DNA from: Novipirellula caenicola
Lineage (GTDB): Bacteria; Planctomycetota; Planctomycetia; Pirellulales; Pirellulaceae
Direction of reading: 5' to 3'
DNA length: 64,000 bases
Assembly: GCF_039545035.1 (NCBI RefSeq)
Contig: NZ_BAABRO010000011.1
Coordinates: forward strand, 1 to 64,000
Part shown: positions 56,476 to 64,000 of the stretch, piece by piece
How positions within the stretch are numbered: the first letter of the stretch is position 1
Layout of the letters: each line of letters opens with the position of its first letter
Program-made: the position numbers and the translations under genes
Notes under the pieces: model-generated
Database searches by the model: none
What the model saw: the letters and a program-made list of their open reading frames with translations, nothing else
What the model was told of the DNA's origin: nothing

Positions 56476-58110
56476 CTATTCGGACAAGCCTTGGCGAGAG
56501 CGAAGCCGGGCGATCATCGCGATGGCGGACGCTGCAAGCAAGAGCGTGCTAAAGACAAAGTACCCAATCACGACCAATAGGTTTCCGGCGTTGGCGACCT
56601 CCTCATCATTGTCGATCAGGTTGCCGTCAAGCGGCAGCGAAAAGGCTGCCGAGAAGGGACTGGTCACGCCAAGCCACTGGGCCCGTGCGACCAATTCGAC
56701 GGGGAATTCCAGGATCGTCATCAGCGAGACAATTGCGGGCGGACCGACATACAGCGATAGCAGCACAATGTAAGTCGACATCAGTGCGATCGACGTTTTT
56801 CGCTGGAACAGCGAACACAATTGCGCGATGGTGGCGTTGACCAGGCAAACCATCAAGACAATCGCAAACATGCCTAACACGCTCGCCCAATTGGTCCAAT
56901 AACTGTAATTCAGCACGCCGCCAAGCAGCAGTGGCCAAAGCAGAAAACAGGTTAGGACAGCGGAGATGCGGAAGCCAACGATAAATTTGCCCCACAAGAT
57001 TTGACTGGGAGTCAAGGTGGTCGTTAACAGCAAATCGAGTGTTTGCCGTTCTCGTTCACTGGTCATCGAGCCTGCTAAAAAGACGGGGCCGACCAGCATG
57101 TTGAAAACGATCACATACACCGAAAACCATGCAATCTTTTCGTCCATGTAGAACAGGAACACCCCCATCATCGGGATCGCCAACAGCATGCTGATTTGGA
57201 TCACCAGCCGCAGCATCAAGGTTCCTTGGGCAAAGATTTCGCTATGGATTTCTTTGTCGTAGACCGGATTCGCTCCATCGGCCATCAGCTCGGATTTCTT
57301 GGGGGGCGCGAACAGTCGATCGGGAAACTGGTCGGGCTGGATCACTAGCCCCACTGCTTCTTCGGCCTCACGCTCTAAATCGATCACTTCCTTGCCTTCG
57401 CTACCCACGTCCGGTGGGTAAAGCATTCGTCCAGCGGCAGCCGCGCACATCAAAATCACCGCGGACAACGCGAACGCGGGGATCACCAGCAGCGCAAGTT
57501 TTAACCGCAATTCGCCTTGTCCTTCGAGCGACGCCCAAAACAGAATCGCTCCGATCACCAACGGCAAAATGAACAGGTAGCTGACGACCAACGAGCTGCT
57601 GGTACGCGAGAAATAGCTGCTGCAAAAGACCCCGATCGCGCCGAACAGAATCACCGAAACGATCAGCCCCAAATAGGCCGCCAAGACTTCGTAAACACTG
57701 ACGCCGCCCAGCGGAAGGCAGAGCACGATGATCGGCAGCGAGGCTAGGATCAGCATGCCTAGGTGCGTCAAACTCGCCACCATCTTGCCAAACACGATCG
57801 CGCCGGGACGCAGTGGGCTGGCCAACAGCATCTCGTAGGTATGGCGTTCTTTTTCGCCCGTGATGGTTCCGGCTGCAAAGCTTGGCGCCATCAGTGATGC
57901 GATCACGTATTGACCGAGAAAAAACAGATTGACCAGCTTCGTGGCCGATGGCGGGCTAATTGTCAGATCCAACCGTTGTTCACTCGGCCATGCCATCAAC
58001 ACAACCGCCGCGAGTAGCAGCTGGTAGAGTCCGAGCAGCAAGAATGCACGATTGGTACGCAGGTTTCCCAGCAATTCACGTTGCAGAACCGGATTTTCAA
58101 AAACGTACAT
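56476..58110 (-). CDS. ABC-2 type permease
   Basis: A membrane protein whose two halves look alike: FLLLGLYQLLLAAVVLMA... with SFAAGTITGEKERHTYEMLLASPLRPGAIVFGK, and later AGSMTSERERQTLDLLLTTTLTPSQILWGKFI. The ERxxxTxxxLLxTPL loop is the conserved part of ABC-2 permeases. The halves are probably a fused dimer. The ATPase gene is not adjacent. Substrate unknown. Confidence 0.85.
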   Translation of the reverse strand: MYVFENPVLQRELLGNLRTNRAFLLLGLYQLLLAAVVLMAWPSEQRLDLTISPPSATKLVNLFFLGQYVIASLMAPSFAAGTITGEKERHTYEMLLASPLRPGAIVFGKMVASLTHLGMLILASLPIIVLCLPLGGVSVYEVLAAYLGLIVSVILFGAIGVFCSSYFSRTSSSLVVSYLFILPLVIGAILFWASLEGQGELRLKLALLVIPAFALSAVILMCAAAAGRMLYPPDVGSEGKEVIDLEREAEEAVGLVIQPDQFPDRLFAPPKKSELMADGANPVYDKEIHSEIFAQGTLMLRLVIQISMLLAIPMMGVFLFYMDEKIAWFSVYVIVFNMLVGPVFLAGSMTSERERQTLDLLLTTTLTPSQILWGKFIVGFRISAVLTCFLLWPLLLGGVLNYSYWTNWASVLGMFAIVLMVCLVNATIAQLCSLFQRKTSIALMSTYIVLLSLYVGPPAIVSLMTILEFPVELVARAQWLGVTSPFSAAFSLPLDGNLIDNDEEVANAGNLLVVIGYFVFSTLLLAASAIAMIARLRSRQGLSE

Positions 58111-58136
58111 GGTCGGTTGATTCGAGCGATATGGAA

Positions 58137-59285
58137 TTACAGTGGCGTCTTGGACGGTTCGCCTGCTTGTTCGCGGACATAGGTTGGAACTGCGTAGCCC
58201 GGCAAACGGCTGCGGATACGGTTGATGAGTTCCAATCCCTGCTCAACCGGTACTTCAAAGTGCTTGGTTCCCCGTACGCGATCGAGTTGGTGCAAGTAAT
58301 AGGGCTGGACACGGTGATTGACCAATTTCATACACAGATCCACCAGCGATTGTTCGTCATCGTTCACGCCACGCAGCAGGACCGCTTGATTCAACACCGG
58401 GATTCCCGCGTCGACAAGCATTTCCATCCGAGCGATCACCGACGAGTCTAACTCATTGGCATGGTTACAGTGCACGACGAACCAAACCGCCGAGCGAGTT
58501 TTCTTCAGTTTGCTGCATAGCGCGGCGGTGACGCGTTGTGGGATCACGATCGGCAATCGCGTGTGAATCCGAATGCGACGAACATGCGGGATCGCATCGA
58601 TGCGGTCGATCAGATCAAACAGTTTTGCGTCGGTTAACGTCAACGGGTCGCCACCGCTGAGGATGACCTCTTCGACATCCGAGTGAGCTTGGATGTATTG
58701 AATCGCCGGAGCCCAATTTTCGCGCCGCGAGCCCGCTTGTTGGTAGGGAAATTCGCGGCGAAAACAGTAACGGCAGTGAACCGCACAGACGCCCGAAGCG
58801 ATCAGCAGGACACGGCCGTCATACTTGTGAATCACCCCTCCGGCGGCTAGTGAGTCGAGGTCTCCGACCGGATCAGAGACGAAATGGGGATCCGCAACCA
58901 ATTCGTCGCCGCGTGGCAGCACCTGCCGAAGCAGCGGGTCGGCGGGGTCGCCGACGGCCATTCGGCTCAAAAATTCCAGCGGGACGAAGGTCGGAAACGT
59001 CTCGAGATGCTCAGCAAAGGTGTCGGCGGGCAGCTCAAGTCGCTCAAGCAGCTGTTTTCCGCTGCGAATCGCGTTGCGAATCGCGGTTTGCCAATCGACT
59101 GCCGCGTGATCGGGGGGCGAGACCGAGGCGGCGAAAAGCTGCTCAGGACGGGGCGGGACAAGAACCCGAGATCGCGTTAGAATCTGGTCCGGTTGCTCCT
59201 GAGACTGGGGGGCTGAGCCGTGCTGCGGTTCAGCCGGCACGGGATTGAACTTGTCCGATTTGCCGGGGGAAGTGTCCTGGATCAT
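58137..59285 (-). CDS. epmB: EF-P lysine 2,3-aminomutase EpmB (radical SAM)
   Basis: The radical-SAM cluster cysteines are in GVCAVHCRYCFRREFPY (CxxxCxxC). ILSGGDPLTLTDAKLFDLID and the C-terminal QPYYLHQLDRVRGTKHFEV belong to the KamA/EpmB group. EpmB turns (S)-alpha-lysine into (R)-beta-lysine, which EpmA joins to EF-P. The efp gene lies 85 bases away on the opposite strand, supporting EpmB. The N-terminus (about 70 residues) is longer than in E. coli. epmA is not in the window. Confidence 0.9.
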   Translation of the reverse strand: MIQDTSPGKSDKFNPVPAEPQHGSAPQSQEQPDQILTRSRVLVPPRPEQLFAASVSPPDHAAVDWQTAIRNAIRSGKQLLERLELPADTFAEHLETFPTFVPLEFLSRMAVGDPADPLLRQVLPRGDELVADPHFVSDPVGDLDSLAAGGVIHKYDGRVLLIASGVCAVHCRYCFRREFPYQQAGSRRENWAPAIQYIQAHSDVEEVILSGGDPLTLTDAKLFDLIDRIDAIPHVRRIRIHTRLPIVIPQRVTAALCSKLKKTRSAVWFVVHCNHANELDSSVIARMEMLVDAGIPVLNQAVLLRGVNDDEQSLVDLCMKLVNHRVQPYYLHQLDRVRGTKHFEVPVEQGLELINRIRSRLPGYAVPTYVREQAGEPSKTPL

Positions 59286-59370
59286 TCAGTTTCTAGTGGC
59301 TGCAACCAATCAAATAATCAAAATCCCCATCCCTCGAAAACATTGACTCGTAAAGACGGGACCATCGTCT

Positions 59371-59940
59371 ATGGCTACTTATAACACAAGTGACTTCCGC
59401 AAAGGACTTAAGGTCCAAATTGATGGTGAACCTTACATCATGACGGAAATGATGTTTGTCAAACCAGGCAAAGGCAATGCACTTTACAAATGCAAACTGA
59501 AAAATCTGATCCGCGGAACCTCGCTTGATCGCACCTACAAGGGGGGCGATTCGCTCGAGTCGGCCGACGTGGAAACGACCGAGGTACAGTTCCTGTATCG
59601 TAGCGGCGAAGACTACGTTTTCATGCATAACGAGTCGTTCGAGCAGTTCGAAGTGACCAGCGATGTTGCCGGTGACATTTGGAAGTACTTGAAAGACGGC
59701 ATGACTTGCACAATGACGCTGTACAACGGCAACGCCATCATCGTCGAACCGCCGAATCACGTTGAATTGTCGGTGATCGAGTGTGTCCCGGGGGCTAAAG
59801 GCGACACCGCTACCAACGTGACCAAGCCCGCCAAGGTGGAAACCGGGGCCGAGTTCAACGTGCCTGGGTTTATCAAAGAAGGCAACGTGATCAAGATCGA
59901 TACACGCTCGGGCGAATATATCGAACGAGTCAGCAACTAA
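59371..59940 (+). CDS. efp: translation elongation factor P
   Basis: Three beta-barrel domains in order: KV-type domain ending VKPGKGNALYKCKLKNL, OB-fold SGEDYVFMHNESFEQFEV, and the C-terminal KVETGAEFNVPGFIKEGNVIKIDTRSGEYIERV. Lys34 in PGKGNA is the residue modified by EpmA with beta-lysine. EF-P relieves ribosome stalling at proline runs. Divergent from epmB, so a shared promoter region is likely. Confidence 0.96.
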   Translation: MATYNTSDFRKGLKVQIDGEPYIMTEMMFVKPGKGNALYKCKLKNLIRGTSLDRTYKGGDSLESADVETTEVQFLYRSGEDYVFMHNESFEQFEVTSDVAGDIWKYLKDGMTCTMTLYNGNAIIVEPPNHVELSVIECVPGAKGDTATNVTKPAKVETGAEFNVPGFIKEGNVIKIDTRSGEYIERVSN

Positions 59941-59978
59941 GTTTGCCATTCGGCTTGAAGTTCACGATCGTGGTGTAG

Positions 59979-59999
59979 CGAAAGTCGCCAAGACTTTCG
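59979..59999. repeat. short inverted repeat downstream of efp
   Basis: CGAAAGTC (59979-59986) and GACTTTCG (59992-59999) form an 8-bp stem around GCCAA. It starts 39 bases after efp. No T run follows, so it may be an mRNA-end hairpin or a dispersed palindromic repeat. Confidence 0.5.
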
Positions 60000-60177
60000 G
60001 CAGCGGTCGCGGCGTGCCTCGATCCTGTCGATTTTGCCTTCAATAGCTCGTCGATCGAGCTTATTTCAGTGGAGGGATTGCGGTGGTGCCCCGAGGGATT
60101 GCCGCCGCGACTCTTGCTGGTCCTTTCTTTGGGTCGCTCCCGCTTAAAAAACTCTCCATTTTATTGCCTATGAATTG

Positions 60178-60197
60178 AACGCATCGCTGCGTTTTTT
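60178..60197 (+). terminator. intrinsic terminator directly before mgtE
   Basis: AACGCA (60178-60183) pairs with TGCGTT (60188-60193) around TCGC, and the T run extends to 60197. The mgtE start codon is 13 bases further. Another stem (GCGGTGG with CCGCCGC, about 60080-60108) lies upstream. It could end the efp transcript, or be an attenuator that controls mgtE. Confidence 0.65.
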
Positions 60198-60209
60198 CGG
60201 ATAACTGCC

Positions 60210-61559
60210 ATGGTCAACACGCTCTTCCTTCCTGAATTACGAGAAATGTTGGCCGAGCAAAATCGGGCGGAACTCGAAGAGTTCTGCACGACGCTGAACC
60301 CGGGGCGAACGGCAGAGTTCATGGAGGGGCTTTCCAACGAAGAGGCGTGGGAAGTTCTGCAATTTGCCGAGCCCTCTCGTCGCTCAGAGATCTTTGGCTA
60401 CTTCAGCGAAGAACGCCAATTGGAGATGCTTCGCGATCATGATCCGTCGCAAGTCGCCGCGCTGGTCGAAGAAATCCCGGCGGACGATCGCGTTGACTTG
60501 ATCCAAGAATTGTCGGACGAACGCGTCCAAGAAATTCTGCCGCTGCTGCCGGTCCAAGATCGCCGCAATATCCAGCGTCTTCGCTCGTACCAAGGCGAGA
60601 CGGCGGGCGGTTTGATGACGACCGAGGTGGCCAAGCTTGGCGAAAAATTGAATGTCCGCGAGGCGCTCGATGAGCTAGGACGTCAGGCCAGCCAACTCGA
60701 AACGATTTACTACTTGTATGTGGTCGATGACGATGATCTGCTTCGCGGGATCGTCTCGACACGGCAATTGGTTTCGTCGTTGGCCCATCCTGAAATCACG
60801 CTTGGTGACATGATGGAAACCGACGTCGTTGTCGCCAACGTGACCGAGGATCAAGAGTCGGTCGCTCACAAGGTCGAGCGGTTCAATTTACTGGCCATTC
60901 CCGTGGTCGATGCCAATCGCCGATTGCTCGGAATCATCACGCATGATGATGTGATCGATGTGGTTCGTGAGGAATTGACCGAGGACGCCCAGCGAATTGC
61001 CGCCGTCGCCCCATTAGAGGACGACTTTCTTCGCATCGGCTTGCTGACGTTGTCGTGGAAGCGAGGAATCTGGTTGACGATTCTGTTTTTCGCGGCGTTG
61101 TTGACCGCGTTTGCGCTGCGTCACTACGAGGAAGAGTTGCAGCAATTCGTTTGGTTGGTTTGGTTCATCCCGCTGATCATCAGTGCAGGTGGTAATTCGG
61201 GCAGCCAATCTGCGACCTTGGTCATCACCGCGATGACAAGCGGCCAAGTCAAATTCCGTGATTGGCACCGCGTCTTGATTCGCGAAAGCGTCGTGTCGCT
61301 GTTGCTGGGAAGTTTCTTGGCACTGATCGGTTTTGCGGTCGCAATCTTTGTGGCTCCTTCGTTTCACGATGCACTGGTCATTCCGATCACCTTGTTGGCG
61401 GTCATCGTTTGTGGCTGTTTGTGTGGCGCGACGCTGCCGATTGTTTTCAAACGAGCCGGGTTGGACCCGGCGTTGATGAGCAATCCGTTTGTCGCGGGAA
61501 TCGTCGACATCATGGGGATCGTGATCTACATCAATGTCGGCCGCATTCTGCTTGGCTAG
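60210..61559 (+). CDS. mgtE: magnesium transporter MgtE
   Basis: The cytoplasmic N domain (ELREMLAEQNRAELEEFC..., FAEPSRRSEIFGYFSEERQLEML) precedes two CBS domains (ETIYYLYVVDDDDLLRGIVS; LAIPVVDANRRLLGIITHDDVIDVV) and about five membrane segments with VWFIPLIISAGGNSGSQSATL, the MgtE core motif. The CBS domains sense Mg2+ and gate the channel. The ATG has no clear Shine-Dalgarno, and a terminator-like hairpin lies 13 bases upstream. Confidence 0.95.
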   Translation: MVNTLFLPELREMLAEQNRAELEEFCTTLNPGRTAEFMEGLSNEEAWEVLQFAEPSRRSEIFGYFSEERQLEMLRDHDPSQVAALVEEIPADDRVDLIQELSDERVQEILPLLPVQDRRNIQRLRSYQGETAGGLMTTEVAKLGEKLNVREALDELGRQASQLETIYYLYVVDDDDLLRGIVSTRQLVSSLAHPEITLGDMMETDVVVANVTEDQESVAHKVERFNLLAIPVVDANRRLLGIITHDDVIDVVREELTEDAQRIAAVAPLEDDFLRIGLLTLSWKRGIWLTILFFAALLTAFALRHYEEELQQFVWLVWFIPLIISAGGNSGSQSATLVITAMTSGQVKFRDWHRVLIRESVVSLLLGSFLALIGFAVAIFVAPSFHDALVIPITLLAVIVCGCLCGATLPIVFKRAGLDPALMSNPFVAGIVDIMGIVIYINVGRILLG

Positions 61560-61683
61560 TATCTGCGATCGGGAAGCTTGCGGGACTTATTCGTGGTCAA
61601 TGGTGGTGACTTCTCCCGCGGATAACTACAATGAGGATGTTATCTCCCCACCCGTCGTCCCCCCGAAATTCTCAAGGCCAATA

Positions 61684-63981
61684 ATGACGCTTGCGCGACA
61701 ATTCTTTACGGCTCTCACCCTCACCCTCACCGCGTTCACGCTTCAGCCGATTTGTGCTGAAGATTCGGTGTTCGTCGAAGCGGAAAGCTTCGCTCAGCCC
61801 GGTGGTTGGAAGCTCGATACCCAATCGATCATGACGATGGGATCGCCCTACATGATCGCCCATGGGCTGGGGAAACCGGTCGAGGATGCGACGACGACCG
61901 TCGAGTTCCCAAGTACGGGGACGTACCACGTATTCGCTCGCACCAAGGATTGGGTTGCTCGTTGGGACGCCCCTGGTGCTCCTGGTAAATTTCAAATTGC
62001 GGTGAACGGTAAAACGCTTGACCACACGTTTGGAACCAAAAACGCGGAATGGTTTTGGGAGGCCGGTGGGACGATTGAAATCGACGACACCAAAGCGACC
62101 GTGGCATTGCAGGATTTAACTGGATTCGACGGTCGCTGCGACGCGATTTATTTTTCGAAATCGGGCGCCGAGCCGCCAAATAAATCGACGGTGCTTGGCC
62201 CATGGCGACGCAAGCAACTTGGTTTGGGCGACACGCCCACCGAAAAGACCGGCTATGACATCGTTGTCATCGGTGGTGGCTACTCAGGCATGGGGACCGC
62301 GATTTCGGCGGCCCGGATGGGATGCAAAGTGGCGTTGGTACAGAACCGTGGCGTGTTGGGCGGAAACGGTTCGAGTGAGATTCGTGTTTGGGCTATGGGA
62401 CACGTGCGCCGTGGAAATTATCCGCGTGTGGGCGAAATCGTCACCGAGTTTTCCGATAACGCCACGAAATCACCGGGAACCTACGAAGAATTCGAGGACG
62501 CCAAAAAAGAAGCGATCGTGCGGGCTGAGCCCAATATCGATTTGTTCTTGAATCATCACGCGTATGACGTCGAAACCAAGGACAACCAAATCGAAAGCGT
62601 GATGGCGTTTGATACTCGCACGGGCGATCAAATTCGCTTCGCGGGAACGCTGTTTGCCGATTGTACCGGGCACGCCACGATCGGATACCTGGCCGGTGCG
62701 GACAGCGAAATGACACCCGAGGGACGCATGGGCATGAGCAACATGTGGGCTTGGGACGAAGCCGACAGCCCTACCGAATTTCCGGAAACGCCCTGGGCAT
62801 TGCAACTGAGCATGGACGATTTCCCCTATCCTCGTGACCACCACGGCCAATGGTTTTGGGAAAGTGGATTTGATAAGGATCCGATCAAACACGCTGAAGC
62901 GATTCGCGACTGGAATTTGCGAGCGGTCTACGGGGCGTTTAACGCGATGAAAAATGGCGATGGGGCGGACAAGCACAAAAACGCTTATCTGACTTGGGTC
63001 GCCTACATCGGTGGCCCGCGTGAGTCACGTCGTTTGCTCGGCGACATCGTGTTGACCCAAGACGATGTCGTCAACAAAGTCGCCTATCCCGACGGCTGCG
63101 TGCCAAGTACATGGTCGATCGACCTGCACTATCCGAAACAGCAATACGCTGAAAAATTCCCTGACAACCCGTTCATTTCGGTCGCGGTTCACGATCGACG
63201 GATCGATCGCAACTATGGTTATCCGGTTCCCTATCGTACGTTCTATTCGCGAAATATCTCGAATCTGTTTATGGCGGGACGCTGCATCAGTGTGACGCAC
63301 GAAGCCTTGGGGACCGTGCGAGTGATGCGGACTTGCGGAATGATGGGCGAAGTTGTGGGCAAAGCGGCCAGCGTTTGTGTACGCCACGACTGCACGCCTC
63401 GCGATGTCTACGGCAAGTATTGGTCAGAGATGGATGAACTGTTGAAACTGCCGGGCAAGGCTCGTCGCGATACCGTCAATGCCGAGATTGTTGTACCCGA
63501 CGACGCGTTGCCACTCGCACCACCCACAGGATTGCCGACAAGCGGTAAAGGGTCGGGGAAAAGTATCGATCCTGCAAAAATTAGCGGCTTGGTGATCGAT
63601 GACACTCAGGCGAAAAAGACGGGAAGTTGGAGCGAAGGCGCGGGATTGCCAAAATTTGTTGGCTCGCACTACCTGTACGGAAGCGGAAAGAATGCATCGA
63701 TTCGCTTCGAGTTCGCCGCGCCGGCCCATGGGAAACATCAGATCATGATTGCCTATCAGTCGCACGAAAACCGTAGCGACAAGGTCAGCGTCGAAGTCAA
63801 AACGGGCGACGACGTGATTACCAAGTCCGTCAACATGAAAGTGGCACCTCCGGTCGATGACTTGTTCATTTCGCTTGGCACGTTTGATCTGAAACGTGGT
63901 GAAGATTGCGCCGTAACGCTTTCGGCCGACGGCAGCGGCAATGTTCACGCCGACGCGATTCGTGTGGTTCCAGCCAAGTAA
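61684..63981 (+). CDS. secreted FAD-dependent oxidoreductase with carbohydrate-binding-like flanks
   Basis: After a signal peptide (TALTLTLTAFTLQPICAED) comes a beta-sandwich-like N-terminal region (FVEAESFAQPGGWKLDTQ, TYHVFARTKDWVARWDAPG), then a FAD-binding Rossmann fold (YDIVVIGGGYSGMGTAISAARMGCKVALVQNRGVLGG) and the TLFADCTGHATIGYLAG segment. The C-terminal part repeats a beta-sandwich (FVGSHYLYGSGKNASIRFEF). This arrangement is seen in planctomycete sulfatase/sugar-degradation loci, and a role in oxidising a sugar or other organic substrate is inferred. The ATG at 61684 is chosen for the signal peptide; the frame extends to 61534. Confidence 0.85.
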   Translation: MTLARQFFTALTLTLTAFTLQPICAEDSVFVEAESFAQPGGWKLDTQSIMTMGSPYMIAHGLGKPVEDATTTVEFPSTGTYHVFARTKDWVARWDAPGAPGKFQIAVNGKTLDHTFGTKNAEWFWEAGGTIEIDDTKATVALQDLTGFDGRCDAIYFSKSGAEPPNKSTVLGPWRRKQLGLGDTPTEKTGYDIVVIGGGYSGMGTAISAARMGCKVALVQNRGVLGGNGSSEIRVWAMGHVRRGNYPRVGEIVTEFSDNATKSPGTYEEFEDAKKEAIVRAEPNIDLFLNHHAYDVETKDNQIESVMAFDTRTGDQIRFAGTLFADCTGHATIGYLAGADSEMTPEGRMGMSNMWAWDEADSPTEFPETPWALQLSMDDFPYPRDHHGQWFWESGFDKDPIKHAEAIRDWNLRAVYGAFNAMKNGDGADKHKNAYLTWVAYIGGPRESRRLLGDIVLTQDDVVNKVAYPDGCVPSTWSIDLHYPKQQYAEKFPDNPFISVAVHDRRIDRNYGYPVPYRTFYSRNISNLFMAGRCISVTHEALGTVRVMRTCGMMGEVVGKAASVCVRHDCTPRDVYGKYWSEMDELLKLPGKARRDTVNAEIVVPDDALPLAPPTGLPTSGKGSGKSIDPAKISGLVIDDTQAKKTGSWSEGAGLPKFVGSHYLYGSGKNASIRFEFAAPAHGKHQIMIAYQSHENRSDKVSVEVKTGDDVITKSVNMKVAPPVDDLFISLGTFDLKRGEDCAVTLSADGSGNVHADAIRVVPAK

Positions 63982-64000
63982 TGGCGTTGGGGACCGTCAA

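Overview
The window looks like a piece of a planctomycete chromosome of the Pirellulaceae type (Rhodopirellula or a close relative). The evidence is the 16S rRNA 5' end at the left edge, long secreted proteins of planctomycete style (VWA/Gly-Met protein, Tyr/Ala/Pro-rich exported protein, DUF1559-like domain), a FAD-dependent oxidoreductase with lectin-like flanks, two groEL genes, and many genes starting with GTG or TTG without strong Shine-Dalgarno sites. I saw no insertion sequence, prophage or CRISPR array. Most of the window reads as chromosomal core and lineage-specific genes.

Layout. 1-111: 5' end of 16S rRNA (minus) and its upstream region. 0.9-13 kb: beta-propeller protein, AlaC-like aminotransferase, tandem parvulin-type prolyl isomerase, CsrA with a long tail (plus), lipoprotein alpha/beta hydrolase, and a 1457-residue VWA protein with a Gly-Met tract. 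13.9-19 kb: BshB1-like PIG-L deacetylase, Der GTPase, family-4 uracil-DNA glycosylase, orphan Mur-ligase-like protein. 19-25.2 kb (minus): six overlapping genes form one translationally coupled operon: GNAT-nitrilase fusion, C39-like peptidase, RLAN/RimK ATP-grasp ligase, GCS2-type ligase, N-formylglutamate amidohydrolase family protein and DUF952 protein. This is probably a peptide or amide ligation system whose product is unknown. 25.5-31.7 kb: MFS transporter, anti-sigma/DUF1559-like fusion with its ECF sigma factor, purine/pyrimidine-type permease facing upp. 31.8-35 kb: tRNA-Ser(UGA), then a YtrA-type GntR regulator, ABC ATPase and permease operon behind a palindromic operator. 35-38.6 kb: carbamoyltransferase-SxtJ-DUF5989 triad and a FkbM methyltransferase. 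38.7-40.6 kb: secreted low-complexity protein.

41-49.5 kb holds a protein-folding block: groEL1, groES, groEL2, dnaJ, grpE, followed by fmdB, an isochorismatase-family gene and corA. A sequence matching the sigma-54 consensus (TGGCAC-N5-TTGCT) lies upstream of groEL1. The same motif lies upstream of an rnk-like gene at 56 kb, and weaker copies lie upstream of csrA and of the VWA gene. Sigma-54 control of stress and global-regulator genes is therefore a testable theme of this window.

49.7-64 kb: DUF1570 peptidase-like protein, a secreted protein coupled to a second parvulin-type isomerase, an ATP/ADP-translocase-like carrier, two unrecognised small genes, rnk, an ABC-2 permease, divergent epmB and efp (elongation factor P and its lysine mutase), mgtE behind a terminator-like hairpin, and a secreted FAD-dependent oxidoreductase. 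All function calls come from reading motifs by eye. No database search was run.
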